From contig NZ_JAHCSH010000005.1 of NCBI RefSeq assembly GCF_018474005.1, forward strand, positions 1 to 64,000: 64,000 nucleotides of DNA, read 5' to 3'. Source of the DNA: Curvibacter sp. CHRR-16. GTDB lineage: Bacteria > Pseudomonadota > Gammaproteobacteria > Burkholderiales > Burkholderiaceae_C. Positions 24,454-32,568 of the stretch are shown piece after piece. The notes under the pieces are model-generated. The model was given only the letters and a program-made list of their open reading frames with translations. It had not been told where the DNA came from and searched no databases. How positions within the stretch are numbered: position 1 is the stretch's first letter; each line of letters opens with the position of its first letter. The position numbers were made by a program, and so were the translations under genes.

Positions 24454-25446
24454 ATGACCATGCAATTCTCGAAAAAAATGACTGCCAAAATGACCGTTCT
24501 GGTTGCCGCCTTGGGCGCCAGTTTTGCTGCCATGGCAGAGCCCGCTGTTGTGTTTGACATGGGCGGTAAGTTCGACAAGTCCTTCAACGAAGCGGCTTAC
24601 AACGGTATCGAGAAGTGGAAGAAAGAGACAGGCAAAAGCTACCTGTCTTTCGAAGTGACCAACGAATCCCAGCGCGAACAAGCCGTTCGCCGCATGGCCG
24701 AAAAGGGTGCTAGCCCCATCATCAGCATTGGCTTTGCCCAAGCCTCTGCCATTGAAAAAGTAGCCAAAGAGTTTCCTAAGCTGCAATTTGCCATTATTGA
24801 CATGGTGGTGGATCTGCCCAACGTGCAGTCTGTGGTGTTCAAGGAGCAAGAAGGCAGCTTCTTGGTCGGTGCTATGGCCGCTATGGCCAGCAAAACCGGC
24901 AAGGTCGGCTTTGTCGGCGGTATGGATATTCCGCTGATCCGCAAGTTTGAGTGCGGTTACAAACAAGGCGCTATGTACATCAATCCCAAAGCACAAGAGA
25001 TTGGCAACATGACAGGCACTACAGGTTCCGCTTGGAACGATCCAGGCCGCGGTGCTGAACTGGCAAAAGCCCAGTTTGCGCAAGGCGTGGATGTGGTGTT
25101 TGCCGCTGCCGGTGGCACTGGTATCGGTGTGTACCAAGCCGCTAAGGACAATGGCAAGTTGGCCATCGGTGTCGATAGCAACCAAAACCACCTGCATCCC
25201 GGCACTATGCTCACTTCTATGCTCAAGCGCGTGGATGTGGCTGTGTACAACGTCGCCAAGCAAGTGCAACCAGGCGTGACCGTGCTGGGTCTCAAAGAAG
25301 GTGGCGTGGACTATGCAGTGGATGAAAACAACGCCAAGCTGGTGACTGCCGATATGAAGAAAAAGTTGGAAGCAGCGAAGAAGGACATCATCAGCGGCAA
25401 GATCAAAGTGGCTGATTACATGGCCGACAACGCTTGCAAGTTCTAA
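24454..25446 (+). CDS. BMP-family nucleoside ABC transporter substrate-binding protein
   Basis: 330 aa. A signal peptide (cleavage near AMA-EP, residue 28) precedes the BMP/PnrA-like fold with VVFDMGGKFDKSFN and GSAWNDPGRG. PnrA-like proteins bind purine or pyrimidine nucleosides. The context (pseudouridine enzymes, nucleoside hydrolase, ribokinase) strongly supports nucleoside uptake. The ATG at 24454 follows CTGGAG. A terminator-like hairpin at 25477-25513 separates it from the ATPase gene and would allow more binding protein than membrane components. Confidence 0.9.
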   Translation: MTMQFSKKMTAKMTVLVAALGASFAAMAEPAVVFDMGGKFDKSFNEAAYNGIEKWKKETGKSYLSFEVTNESQREQAVRRMAEKGASPIISIGFAQASAIEKVAKEFPKLQFAIIDMVVDLPNVQSVVFKEQEGSFLVGAMAAMASKTGKVGFVGGMDIPLIRKFECGYKQGAMYINPKAQEIGNMTGTTGSAWNDPGRGAELAKAQFAQGVDVVFAAAGGTGIGVYQAAKDNGKLAIGVDSNQNHLHPGTMLTSMLKRVDVAVYNVAKQVQPGVTVLGLKEGGVDYAVDENNAKLVTADMKKKLEAAKKDIISGKIKVADYMADNACKF

Positions 25447-25476
25447 TTTGACAGCGTAATTGCAAGGCTTTGAGCC

Positions 25477-25513
25477 AAGCCCGCGGTGTACAGCAATGTG
25501 CCCGTGGGCTTTT
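25477..25513 (+). terminator. Attenuator-like hairpin after the binding-protein gene
   Basis: AAGCCCGCGG pairs with CCGTGGGCTT (one G-U pair) and is followed by a short T-run. Partial terminators at this position are common in ABC importer operons and set the ratio of binding protein to permease. Confidence 0.6.
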
Positions 25514-25545
25514 CCTATTAGGCCAGTCTTGCCAAGGAGTGAAAT

Positions 25546-27108
25546 GTGAGTGTGCAAAGCGTGCCTGCCGGCGTGGCCCCCCAATGGGCTGTGCACATGC
25601 AGGGCATACACAAGCGGTTTGGTGCAGTGGCGGCCAATGTGGATGTACACCTGCGGGTTGCACCGGGTACGGTGCATGGCATCGTGGGCGAGAACGGGGC
25701 GGGCAAAAGCACGCTCATGTCCATCCTGTATGGTTTTTATCAAGCGGATCAAGGCAGCATTGCGATTGCGGGAAAACCGGTTCAAATTCGCAACGCTGAT
25801 GACGCCATTGCCGCTGGCGTGGGGATGGTGCACCAGCATTTCATGCTGGTCGATACCTTGACTGCGCTTGAAAACGTGATGTTGGGTGGTGAGCCGCACT
25901 GGTCCTTGCGCAAAGCGGGCGCACAGGTGCGCCAGCAGTTGGAACAGTTGATGGCATCGACAGGACTGCGCGTCAAGCTCGATGCTTTGGTGGCTGATTT
26001 GCCTGTGGGTGATCGCCAACGCTTGGAAATTTTGAAAACCCTTTATCGGGGGGCCAAAGTATTGGTGCTCGATGAGCCCACGGCAGTGCTGACACCCCAA
26101 GAAACGGAACAATTGTTTGAAGTGCTGCGTGTTCTGCGCCAGCAGGGCACGACTATTTTGCTCATTACCCACAAACTCAAGGAAGTGATGAGTTTGTGCG
26201 ACCACGTGACGGTGATGCGCTCCGGGCGTGTGGTGGCAGAAATGCCGATTGCCGACACTTCGGTCGAAGTATTGGCCGAGGCCATGGTAGGCCGCAAAGT
26301 GCGTATGGGGCGTGGCGATGAAGCCGCCCAAGAACCAGGTGCCGTGCTGCTTCAAGCCCAAAGCCTGACCGTGCGTGACAAGTTGGGCGTGGAGCGCCTG
26401 CAGCAAGTAGGGTTGACTTTGCGTGCTGGTGAGATCGTGGGTGTTGCAGGTGTGTCTGGCAACGGTCAAAGCGAGTTGTTGGATGTGCTGTCCGGCTTGG
26501 TCGCGCCTGATGAGGGGCGACTGGAGTTGCTGGGGCAGACTTTTGACCGCAGTGCTGCCAAGGCTTGGTTGGATCCCCATCAAGCCCGTACTTTGGGCTT
26601 GGCCCATGTGCCTGAAGACCGGCATGCACGCGCAATGGTGATGAGTTTTGCCGCTTGGGAGTCCGCAGTGCTGGGGTATGAAGATTTACCCAGCTACAGC
26701 ACGGCAGGATGGATGAAGCACGGTGCTATGCGCCAAGCTACCAGCACCCTGATGGAGCGCTTTGACGTGCGGCCCCGCAACCCTGAGTTGCGCAGCAGCA
26801 AGTTTTCTGGCGGTAACCAGCAGAAATTGGTGTTGGCCCGTGAAATCGGCCAGGCCCCGAAGGTGTTGCTGGTGGGTCAGCCCACGCGCGGGGTGGACAT
26901 TGGGGCCATTGAGTTCATCTACGCTCAATTGCGGGCTATGCGCGATGCTGGTTGCGCAGTGTTGGTGGTGTCCAGTGAATTGGATGAAATATTGGCTTTG
27001 TCAGACCGGGTGTTGGTGATGAACCAAGGACGTATAGCAGGTGAATTGGCTATTGCTGATTGCAACGAGGCCAGCTTGGGCCTTTTGATGACTGGAGGAG
27101 GGGTATGA
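25546..27108 (+). CDS. Nucleoside ABC transporter ATP-binding protein (two ABC domains)
   Basis: 520 aa. Two fused ABC modules of the sugar/nucleoside (RbsA-like) type. The first has Walker A GENGAGKST (48-56) and the second has a degenerate P-loop region GVSGNGQSE and a clear signature FSGGNQQKL. A degenerate second site is normal for the family. The start is GTG at 25546 after AAGGAG; the nearby ATG runs straight into a stop. It overlaps the first permease gene by four bases. Confidence 0.9.
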   Translation: MSVQSVPAGVAPQWAVHMQGIHKRFGAVAANVDVHLRVAPGTVHGIVGENGAGKSTLMSILYGFYQADQGSIAIAGKPVQIRNADDAIAAGVGMVHQHFMLVDTLTALENVMLGGEPHWSLRKAGAQVRQQLEQLMASTGLRVKLDALVADLPVGDRQRLEILKTLYRGAKVLVLDEPTAVLTPQETEQLFEVLRVLRQQGTTILLITHKLKEVMSLCDHVTVMRSGRVVAEMPIADTSVEVLAEAMVGRKVRMGRGDEAAQEPGAVLLQAQSLTVRDKLGVERLQQVGLTLRAGEIVGVAGVSGNGQSELLDVLSGLVAPDEGRLELLGQTFDRSAAKAWLDPHQARTLGLAHVPEDRHARAMVMSFAAWESAVLGYEDLPSYSTAGWMKHGAMRQATSTLMERFDVRPRNPELRSSKFSGGNQQKLVLAREIGQAPKVLLVGQPTRGVDIGAIEFIYAQLRAMRDAGCAVLVVSSELDEILALSDRVLVMNQGRIAGELAIADCNEASLGLLMTGGGV

Positions 27109-28220
27109 GCAACAAATACCCGTTGCCGCGTTGGGCGGATGTGGTGTTGCTGCCCATCGTGTGTTTGCTGGTGGCCTTGGCCGCAGCAGGTGTGGTGGTG
27201 TATCTGGTGGGGCAAAACCCATGGCAAGTGATCAGCGTATTGCTTGATGGCGCCTTTGGCTCGCAGCGCGGCATTGGCTATACCTTGTACTACGCCACGA
27301 CCTTTATCTTTACCGGTTTGGCCGTTGCAGTGGCTTTCCATGGTGGTTTGTTCAATATTGGTGGGGAAGGGCAAGCGGTGCTGGGTGGTTTGGGCGTGGG
27401 TTTGGTGGCGCTGTGGTGGTCGGCCGCTTTGCCTGTGTGGCTCATGCTGCCCCTCATGCTGCTGGCTGGCGCTGTCTTTGGCGCTGCATGGGCCATTGTT
27501 CCGGCCTATTTGCAGGCTTACCGGGGTAGCCATGTGGTGATTACCACCATCATGTTCAACTTCATCGCCAGTAGTGTGTTGGTGTACCTCATGGTCAACC
27601 ACATTCGCCCAGCTGGCTCCATGGCGGTGGAGAGTGCGCCCTTTGCGGCATCGGCCCATTTGCCAACCGTGCAAGCGGCGTTGTCTGCTGTCGGGATTGA
27701 CTGGGCTGCATCCCCGCTGAATCTGAGCCTGCTAATTGCTTTGCTGGCCTGTGTGTTGGTGTATTTTTTCTTGTGGCGTACCCGTGCTGGTTACCGTGTG
27801 CGGGCAGTGGGATCAAGTGTCACTGCGGCAGAGTACGCAGGGATTAATTCTCGCCATTACATCGTGTTGGCCATGGCTATTTCTGGTGCGTTGGCGGGCA
27901 TGGTGGGCATGAACGAAATCGCAGGGGTCAATGGCAAGCTGATGCTGGAGTTTGTCAATGGCGCTGGGTTTACCGGGATCGCCGTGGCGCTTATGGGGCG
28001 CAATCACCCGGTTGGTATCGTCTTTGCCAGTGTGTTGTTCGGTGCTTTGTTCCAAGGGGGCGCAGAGGTGGCGTTCGATGTACCCGGTTTTAGCCGCGAC
28101 ATGGTCGTTATGCTGCAAGGCTTTATCGTGCTGTTTTCGGGGGCCATGACTTATGTGATTGCTCCGCGTTTGGGCTGGATTTTGGCTCGTGTGTTCAAAC
28201 TGGAGGTGCGCCATGGATGA
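27105..28220 (+). CDS. Nucleoside ABC transporter permease 1
   Basis: 371 aa with about ten hydrophobic helices. A BPD_transp_2 (branched-chain/ribose-type) permease; the conserved AVGSSVTAAEYAGINSRHY region is visible. Usually annotated as an ABC transporter permease of the nucleoside (NupP-like) type. Its ATG overlaps the ATPase stop codon (ATGA). Confidence 0.9.
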   Translation: MSNKYPLPRWADVVLLPIVCLLVALAAAGVVVYLVGQNPWQVISVLLDGAFGSQRGIGYTLYYATTFIFTGLAVAVAFHGGLFNIGGEGQAVLGGLGVGLVALWWSAALPVWLMLPLMLLAGAVFGAAWAIVPAYLQAYRGSHVVITTIMFNFIASSVLVYLMVNHIRPAGSMAVESAPFAASAHLPTVQAALSAVGIDWAASPLNLSLLIALLACVLVYFFLWRTRAGYRVRAVGSSVTAAEYAGINSRHYIVLAMAISGALAGMVGMNEIAGVNGKLMLEFVNGAGFTGIAVALMGRNHPVGIVFASVLFGALFQGGAEVAFDVPGFSRDMVVMLQGFIVLFSGAMTYVIAPRLGWILARVFKLEVRHG

Positions 28221-29181
28221 GGCATTGTTGGCGTCCATGCTGGCCTCAACCTTGCGCATGGCCACGCCACTGATTTTGTGCGCTTTGGCGGGATTGTGGG
28301 CGGAGCGCTCTGGTGTGGTGGATATTGGCTTAGAGGGCAAGATGTTGGCCGCCGCTTTTGCCGCGGGTGCCATTGGCGCGCTGTATCCGACTACTTGGGT
28401 CGCGGTAGTGGTGGCCATGGCGGTAGCGGTGTTGATGTCGTGGCTGCATGGCTTAGCCTGCGTGAGCCACGGCGGTGATCAAGTGGTTTCTGGTGTTGCC
28501 CTCAATATCATTGCGCCGGGTCTTACAGCGGTGGTGGGTATTGCCTTGTTTGCCCAAGGTGGACAAACCCCTCCGGTGAGTGATGCAGTGCGCATCCAAG
28601 CCTTGTGGCCGAGCATGGTTGATGCCTTGCAGGGTGTGCCCGTGCTGGGTGCCGTGCTGGGGCAAGGTCTGCTCAGTCACAACATACTGGTCTACGTGGC
28701 ATTGGCATTGGTGCCAGTGTCTTGGTGGTTGCTGTTTCGCACGCGCTTTGGTCTGCGCTTGCGTGCGGTGGGCGAAAACCCCCAAATGGTGGAAGCTGCA
28801 GGTGTGTCGGTCAAAGGTTTGCGCTACACAGCCTTGACCATGAATGGGTTGTTGTGTGGTTTGGCTGGTAGCTATATGGTCTTGGCACAAAATGCCAATT
28901 TCACTCCGAACATGACAGCAGGTCGTGGCTTTATGGCGTTGGCGGCGCTGATCTTTGGGCGTTGGCATCCGGTGGGGGCGTTTTTGGCTTGCTTGCTTTT
29001 TGGTTTTTTGGATGCTGCAGCAATTCGCTTGCAAGGCGTGCATTTGCCGGGTATCGGAGAGGTACCAGTGCAATTCATTCAGGCTTTGCCCTATGTACTC
29101 ACAGTGGTATTACTGGCAGGATTTATAGGCAAGGCGATAGCTCCTGCTGCATTGGGGCAGCCTTACTCGAAAGAACGATAA
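28213..29181 (+). CDS. Nucleoside ABC transporter permease 2
   Basis: 322 aa. The second BPD_transp_2 permease (NupQ-like), with DIGLEGKML near the N-terminus and GENPQMVEAAGVSV in the cytoplasmic loop. The start at 28213 overlaps the end of permease 1 by 8 bp. Together with the binding protein and ATPase it completes a four-gene importer. Confidence 0.9.
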   Translation: MDEALLASMLASTLRMATPLILCALAGLWAERSGVVDIGLEGKMLAAAFAAGAIGALYPTTWVAVVVAMAVAVLMSWLHGLACVSHGGDQVVSGVALNIIAPGLTAVVGIALFAQGGQTPPVSDAVRIQALWPSMVDALQGVPVLGAVLGQGLLSHNILVYVALALVPVSWWLLFRTRFGLRLRAVGENPQMVEAAGVSVKGLRYTALTMNGLLCGLAGSYMVLAQNANFTPNMTAGRGFMALAALIFGRWHPVGAFLACLLFGFLDAAAIRLQGVHLPGIGEVPVQFIQALPYVLTVVLLAGFIGKAIAPAALGQPYSKER

Positions 29182-29216
29182 CTGGCGGCTATGGGAATGC
29201 TGTCTAAGGGGATGCG

Positions 29217-29957
29217 GTGCGCACGGTGTGGGTGAAAGCGATTGGGCTGGGCGCTGCCGATGCCGAGTCTGTGGAGACTGCTTTGCGACTCGGTGGGGGG
29301 CAGGGGCTTCACTACCGAGCTTTGAAGCATGGACAAGATGAGGATGAGGCCCATGTGGTTATCATGGATGCGGATAGCTTTGAAGCTGGGATGGCTTTGC
29401 TGTCACTGCCCGATCACATCCCGCCTCGTATTATTCGTGTTGGTGGTAGTGCCACCCAACCAGGTGCGTCTCAGTTGGCTCGACCACTGGTTGGTACGGA
29501 TTTATTGGCATTGCTAGACAGTTGGTTCGACGATGCATCCCCCTCGACCCCCAGCCCTATGAATTCCACCATTTCGATTTCCGCTCGGCCAGTTGTTCGG
29601 CAAGTGCTGCTGGCGCATTTGCCACTGGAGGAGGCCATGTACCTGCGTGCCCGCATGGCGTTGGCCTACATCACCGATTTGGAGGAGTTGCACGCTATTC
29701 CCACATGGCTGGAGCAAAAGCAAACGCCACAGCATGTGTGGCAGTACGCTTTTGTCTACGTGCATGGTGAGCAGCCTGTTGCGTGGCAGTGGTTGCAGGC
29801 CTTGCGTTCCATGGAGTTCAAGCCCGAAAAAGTCGTGGCTATCTTGGCTCCGGGTTATAGCCATTGGGGCGAGGCGTGTTTGCGCAAAGGCTGCGATCAC
29901 GTCTTGCAAGCACCCTTGCAGCCAGCCGCTCTTATTGCTTGTTTGCAGAGTCTGTGA
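29217..29957 (+). CDS. Conserved hypothetical protein with receiver-like repeats
   Basis: 246 aa from a GTG at 29217 preceded by AAGGGG. I do not recognise a named family. Short hydrophobic strands ending in Asp or Pro ([34 protein letters not shown]) give a response-regulator-like alternation, but the Asp/Lys set of a true receiver is not clear. It follows the nucleoside transporter on the same strand. Its 3' end overlaps the convergent mnmC-like gene by 26 bp. Confidence 0.55.
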   Translation: MRTVWVKAIGLGAADAESVETALRLGGGQGLHYRALKHGQDEDEAHVVIMDADSFEAGMALLSLPDHIPPRIIRVGGSATQPGASQLARPLVGTDLLALLDSWFDDASPSTPSPMNSTISISARPVVRQVLLAHLPLEEAMYLRARMALAYITDLEELHAIPTWLEQKQTPQHVWQYAFVYVHGEQPVAWQWLQALRSMEFKPEKVVAILAPGYSHWGEACLRKGCDHVLQAPLQPAALIACLQSL

Positions 29958-31662
29958 GTGGCATGCGCCCACCCCGTTTGCGACGGGGGCGGCGCACGTC
30001 CATGCTGCGCACCAAACTGCGCTCCAGCGGCCATGGCTCATGGTGTAGCTGGGCTGCAATCCACTCGGCGGCCAAGGCACTCAGGCTAATACCCCGTGCC
30101 CCCATGGCACTTACCAACCATAAGCCCTGCCGCATATCGTCGTAGAGTGCTCCCACAAGAGGCAGCCGATCTTGGCTAGTGCAACGGGTAGCGCTCCAGT
30201 GCTGTACGGAGCCAGTTTCAAATGCTTCTGCCAAGTCGCTGGCAACAGAAGGCAGCAGTGCTTGTAAACGCTGCCAGTTGGCGCGGTGCTGCTCTGCAAG
30301 CGGTGCTATGCGTTTATCCGGTCGGTGCAATTGGGTGTCTGTTTCAAAGGTTGAACCAGCCATCCAAGCTGTTTGACCTTGGTAATGGACTTGGCTGATG
30401 AAACTGCCGTGGCCATTAACCGGGTATGGAGGCCAGTTGTCGTGTGCTGCAGTGTGGTGGTGCCCCCAACTCATGGTGCCGTGCACCGCTTGCATACCAC
30501 TCACACGCTCTTGCACATCGGCAGGCAATGCCAAGGAGTCTCCTTGTGTTTGCAGCAACTGTGCGGCTGCGCAGGCATGGGCTAGTACCACATGTTCAGC
30601 ATGGCACAACAGGTCGCCATTGGCATGCCACAGATGCCATGCACCATCCACACGTTCTATGCGCGCCACGCTGGCATTGTAGTGCAGGCTAATACCCGGT
30701 GTTTCCAGCCATTGCCGCACGATGGCTTGTGGGTGTACCCACGCTGCTTGGCTGTGCCAGCGGCTGTGCTCGGTGTGCACATCACGCTCTTGTACACCGC
30801 TATGTCCCCACGTTTGATGGCTGTCTGGTAGGTGCTGGCGCAATTGTTGCAGCATCCAGCGTACGCCAGCACGCGTCAAGCGCGCCCGTGGATTGTCATC
30901 GGCCGAGACATAAGGTACTACCAGCCCGGCAGGCAGACCCGATGCACCTGCACCCAAGTGGGCTGCTTGTTCCAGTACCGTGACACTCCACCCACGCAAT
31001 GCCAACGCTTGGGCAATAGCAGCACCACTCAACCCCGCACCAATAACGGCACAGCGTTGCGCTGTCGTGATGGGCGCTGGGCTTTTCCAAGCGGGGGTGT
31101 ATTGCAGCGAGTCGTCCCAGCCTGCTTGGCGCATCCATGCTTGCCATTCAGGCGGTGCAGGATCTGCAGGTGCATCGCCGAGGTGTAGCTGGGCCCCCCA
31201 CTGACTGAGGACTCCCAGGGCTTTGAACATGTGGGCGCTGGCGTGCGCCAGCCATGCATTGGGTATGTGCCATTCGTGGGCGCTGCATTGCAGTTCTTGC
31301 AGTGCATCGGCCCATGGCATGTGGCACAGGGTTAGATAAATGAGTCCTGGCTCGATGGTGATGCGGTGAATGCCTGTTGGGAGCTCTTGCAAAGCGGCCA
31401 GAAGGCCACTGGGCAAAGTCTGTCGAGCATCTTCTGCTTGCCATGCAGCCAGCCAACTGGCGGTGTTGGCTGGTTCCAGCACGATGACATCGTGCAAACA
31501 CCTGTTGCTGGACGCTGCTTCATCTTTCTGGGCGATCCAATTCACCCAGTTGTGCAAACAGGTGTGGGGGGTGGGGGGGTGCCCATGCACCCGTATCCAT
31601 GGTTGGTAAGGCGCAGGGATCGTGCTTTCAGGCACTGGGGGGAACGTAGCCTTGTGCAGCAT
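29932..31662 (-). CDS. mnmC: MnmC-like FAD-dependent tRNA-modification oxidoreductase with reduced N-terminal domain
   Basis: 576 aa from the ATG at 31662. The C-terminal two thirds match the FAD oxidoreductase half of MnmC (DAO fold: [17 protein letters not shown], then [15 protein letters not shown]). This half removes the carboxymethyl group from cmnm5(s2)U34 of tRNA. The N-terminal 200 residues correspond to the methyltransferase half, but I see no glycine-rich SAM-binding motif, so this part is shortened or degenerate. The start overlaps yggX by about 35 bp; an upstream start (31725) would overlap more. Confidence 0.7.
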   Translation of the reverse strand: MLHKATFPPVPESTIPAPYQPWIRVHGHPPTPHTCLHNWVNWIAQKDEAASSNRCLHDVIVLEPANTASWLAAWQAEDARQTLPSGLLAALQELPTGIHRITIEPGLIYLTLCHMPWADALQELQCSAHEWHIPNAWLAHASAHMFKALGVLSQWGAQLHLGDAPADPAPPEWQAWMRQAGWDDSLQYTPAWKSPAPITTAQRCAVIGAGLSGAAIAQALALRGWSVTVLEQAAHLGAGASGLPAGLVVPYVSADDNPRARLTRAGVRWMLQQLRQHLPDSHQTWGHSGVQERDVHTEHSRWHSQAAWVHPQAIVRQWLETPGISLHYNASVARIERVDGAWHLWHANGDLLCHAEHVVLAHACAAAQLLQTQGDSLALPADVQERVSGMQAVHGTMSWGHHHTAAHDNWPPYPVNGHGSFISQVHYQGQTAWMAGSTFETDTQLHRPDKRIAPLAEQHRANWQRLQALLPSVASDLAEAFETGSVQHWSATRCTSQDRLPLVGALYDDMRQGLWLVSAMGARGISLSALAAEWIAAQLHHEPWPLERSLVRSMDVRRPRRKRGGRMPLTDSANKQ

Positions 31663-31900
31663 CCGCTCCGCCGCCAAAGAAATGGTTTTCCATTTGGCGC
31701 AGCAAATACTGCCGTGCGCGCGCATCGGCCAAGTTGAGGCGGTTCTCGTTCACCAGCATGGTTTGGTGTTTGAGCCAGTCGGCCCAAGCTTCTTTGCTAA
31801 CGCTCTCCCAGATGCGTTGTCCAATAGCGCCAGGATAGGGAGGAAAGTCCAGACCTTCAGCGGGTTTTCCAAGCTTGATACAGTTGACGGTGCGTGCCAT
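31628..31900 (-). CDS. yggX: Fe(II)-trafficking / oxidative damage protection protein YggX
   Basis: 90 aa, exactly the family size. [11 protein letters not shown], then LDFPPYPG and ISKEAWAQW-like [18 protein letters not shown] are the family signatures, including the conserved N-terminal Cys. Implicated in protecting Fe-S clusters and iron supply. It is divergently transcribed from dsbB. Confidence 0.95.
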   Translation of the reverse strand: MARTVNCIKLGKPAEGLDFPPYPGAIGQRIWESVSKEAWADWLKHQTMLVNENRLNLADARARQYLLRQMENHFFGGGADAAQGYVPPSA

Positions 31901-31948
31901 GAATGTGGTCGTTCAAAATACAAGACTATCCATCTTAGACCAAGCCCC

Positions 31949-32470
31949 ATGAACTTAATGACTCTGTGGAATAACTGTTTCGGCTCTCCACGCCGTGTAT
32001 TGGCTGCTATCGCACTGTTTTGCGCAGCCTTGTTGGCCTTTGGTATGTATTTGCAGCATGTCGTGGGGCTGGAACCATGCCCTATGTGCATCGTGCAGCG
32101 CTATGCTATGGTTTTGATAGCGCTTGTAGCAGGTTTGGCAAGCTCTGCAAGCAAAAAATGGATATACGTTGTGGGTAGTTTTGTGGTTCTTGTACTGGCT
32201 GTTGCGGGCGCTGGTGTGGCTGCCCGCCAAAGCTGGCTACAGTGGTATCCACCAGAGTTTGTGAGTTGTGGTCGTGACCTTTACGGCATGATTGAAAACT
32301 TCCCATTGCAACGCGCACTGCCCATGATTTTCAAGGGCAGTGGTGATTGCTCCAAAGTGGATTGGACGTTTTTGGGCGGATCAATCGCCAATTGGTCGTT
32401 TATATGCTTTGTGCTTGTGGCTGTCACTGCAGCTACTGTGGCATTCAAGCAGTTGCTCAAAGCCCGTTGA
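31949..32470 (+). CDS. dsbB: Disulfide bond formation protein DsbB
   Basis: 173 aa, four transmembrane helices. Both redox pairs are present: Cys44/Cys47 (EPCPMC) in the first periplasmic loop and Cys107/Cys134 in the second. Re-oxidises DsbA and passes electrons to quinone. Start at 31949; a second ATG lies three codons on. A copy of the dispersed 17-bp palindrome falls inside its second transmembrane segment (32105-32121). Confidence 0.95.
   Translation: MNLMTLWNNCFGSPRRVLAAIALFCAALLAFGMYLQHVVGLEPCPMCIVQRYAMVLIALVAGLASSASKKWIYVVGSFVVLVLAVAGAGVAARQSWLQWYPPEFVSCGRDLYGMIENFPLQRALPMIFKGSGDCSKVDWTFLGGSIANWSFICFVLVAVTAATVAFKQLLKAR
32105..32121. repeat. Dispersed 17-bp palindrome, copy in dsbB
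   Basis: GCTATGGTTTTGATAGC within dsbB, coding for part of the second membrane helix, followed by CTTGTAGC. Confidence 0.5.
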
Positions 32471-32568
32471 ATTTTTGTTATTTATCGTTGATTTGTATAA
32501 ATGTGAAAACATTTGGCATAAATCGATAACGGGGTTAACATGCTGTGGTTAATTGTGTAGTTGGTCAC

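Noticed and set aside
24433-26625. Long open frame opposite the binding protein and ATPase genes
   Set aside because: Antisense shadow, no motifs, and the plus-strand genes have clear families.
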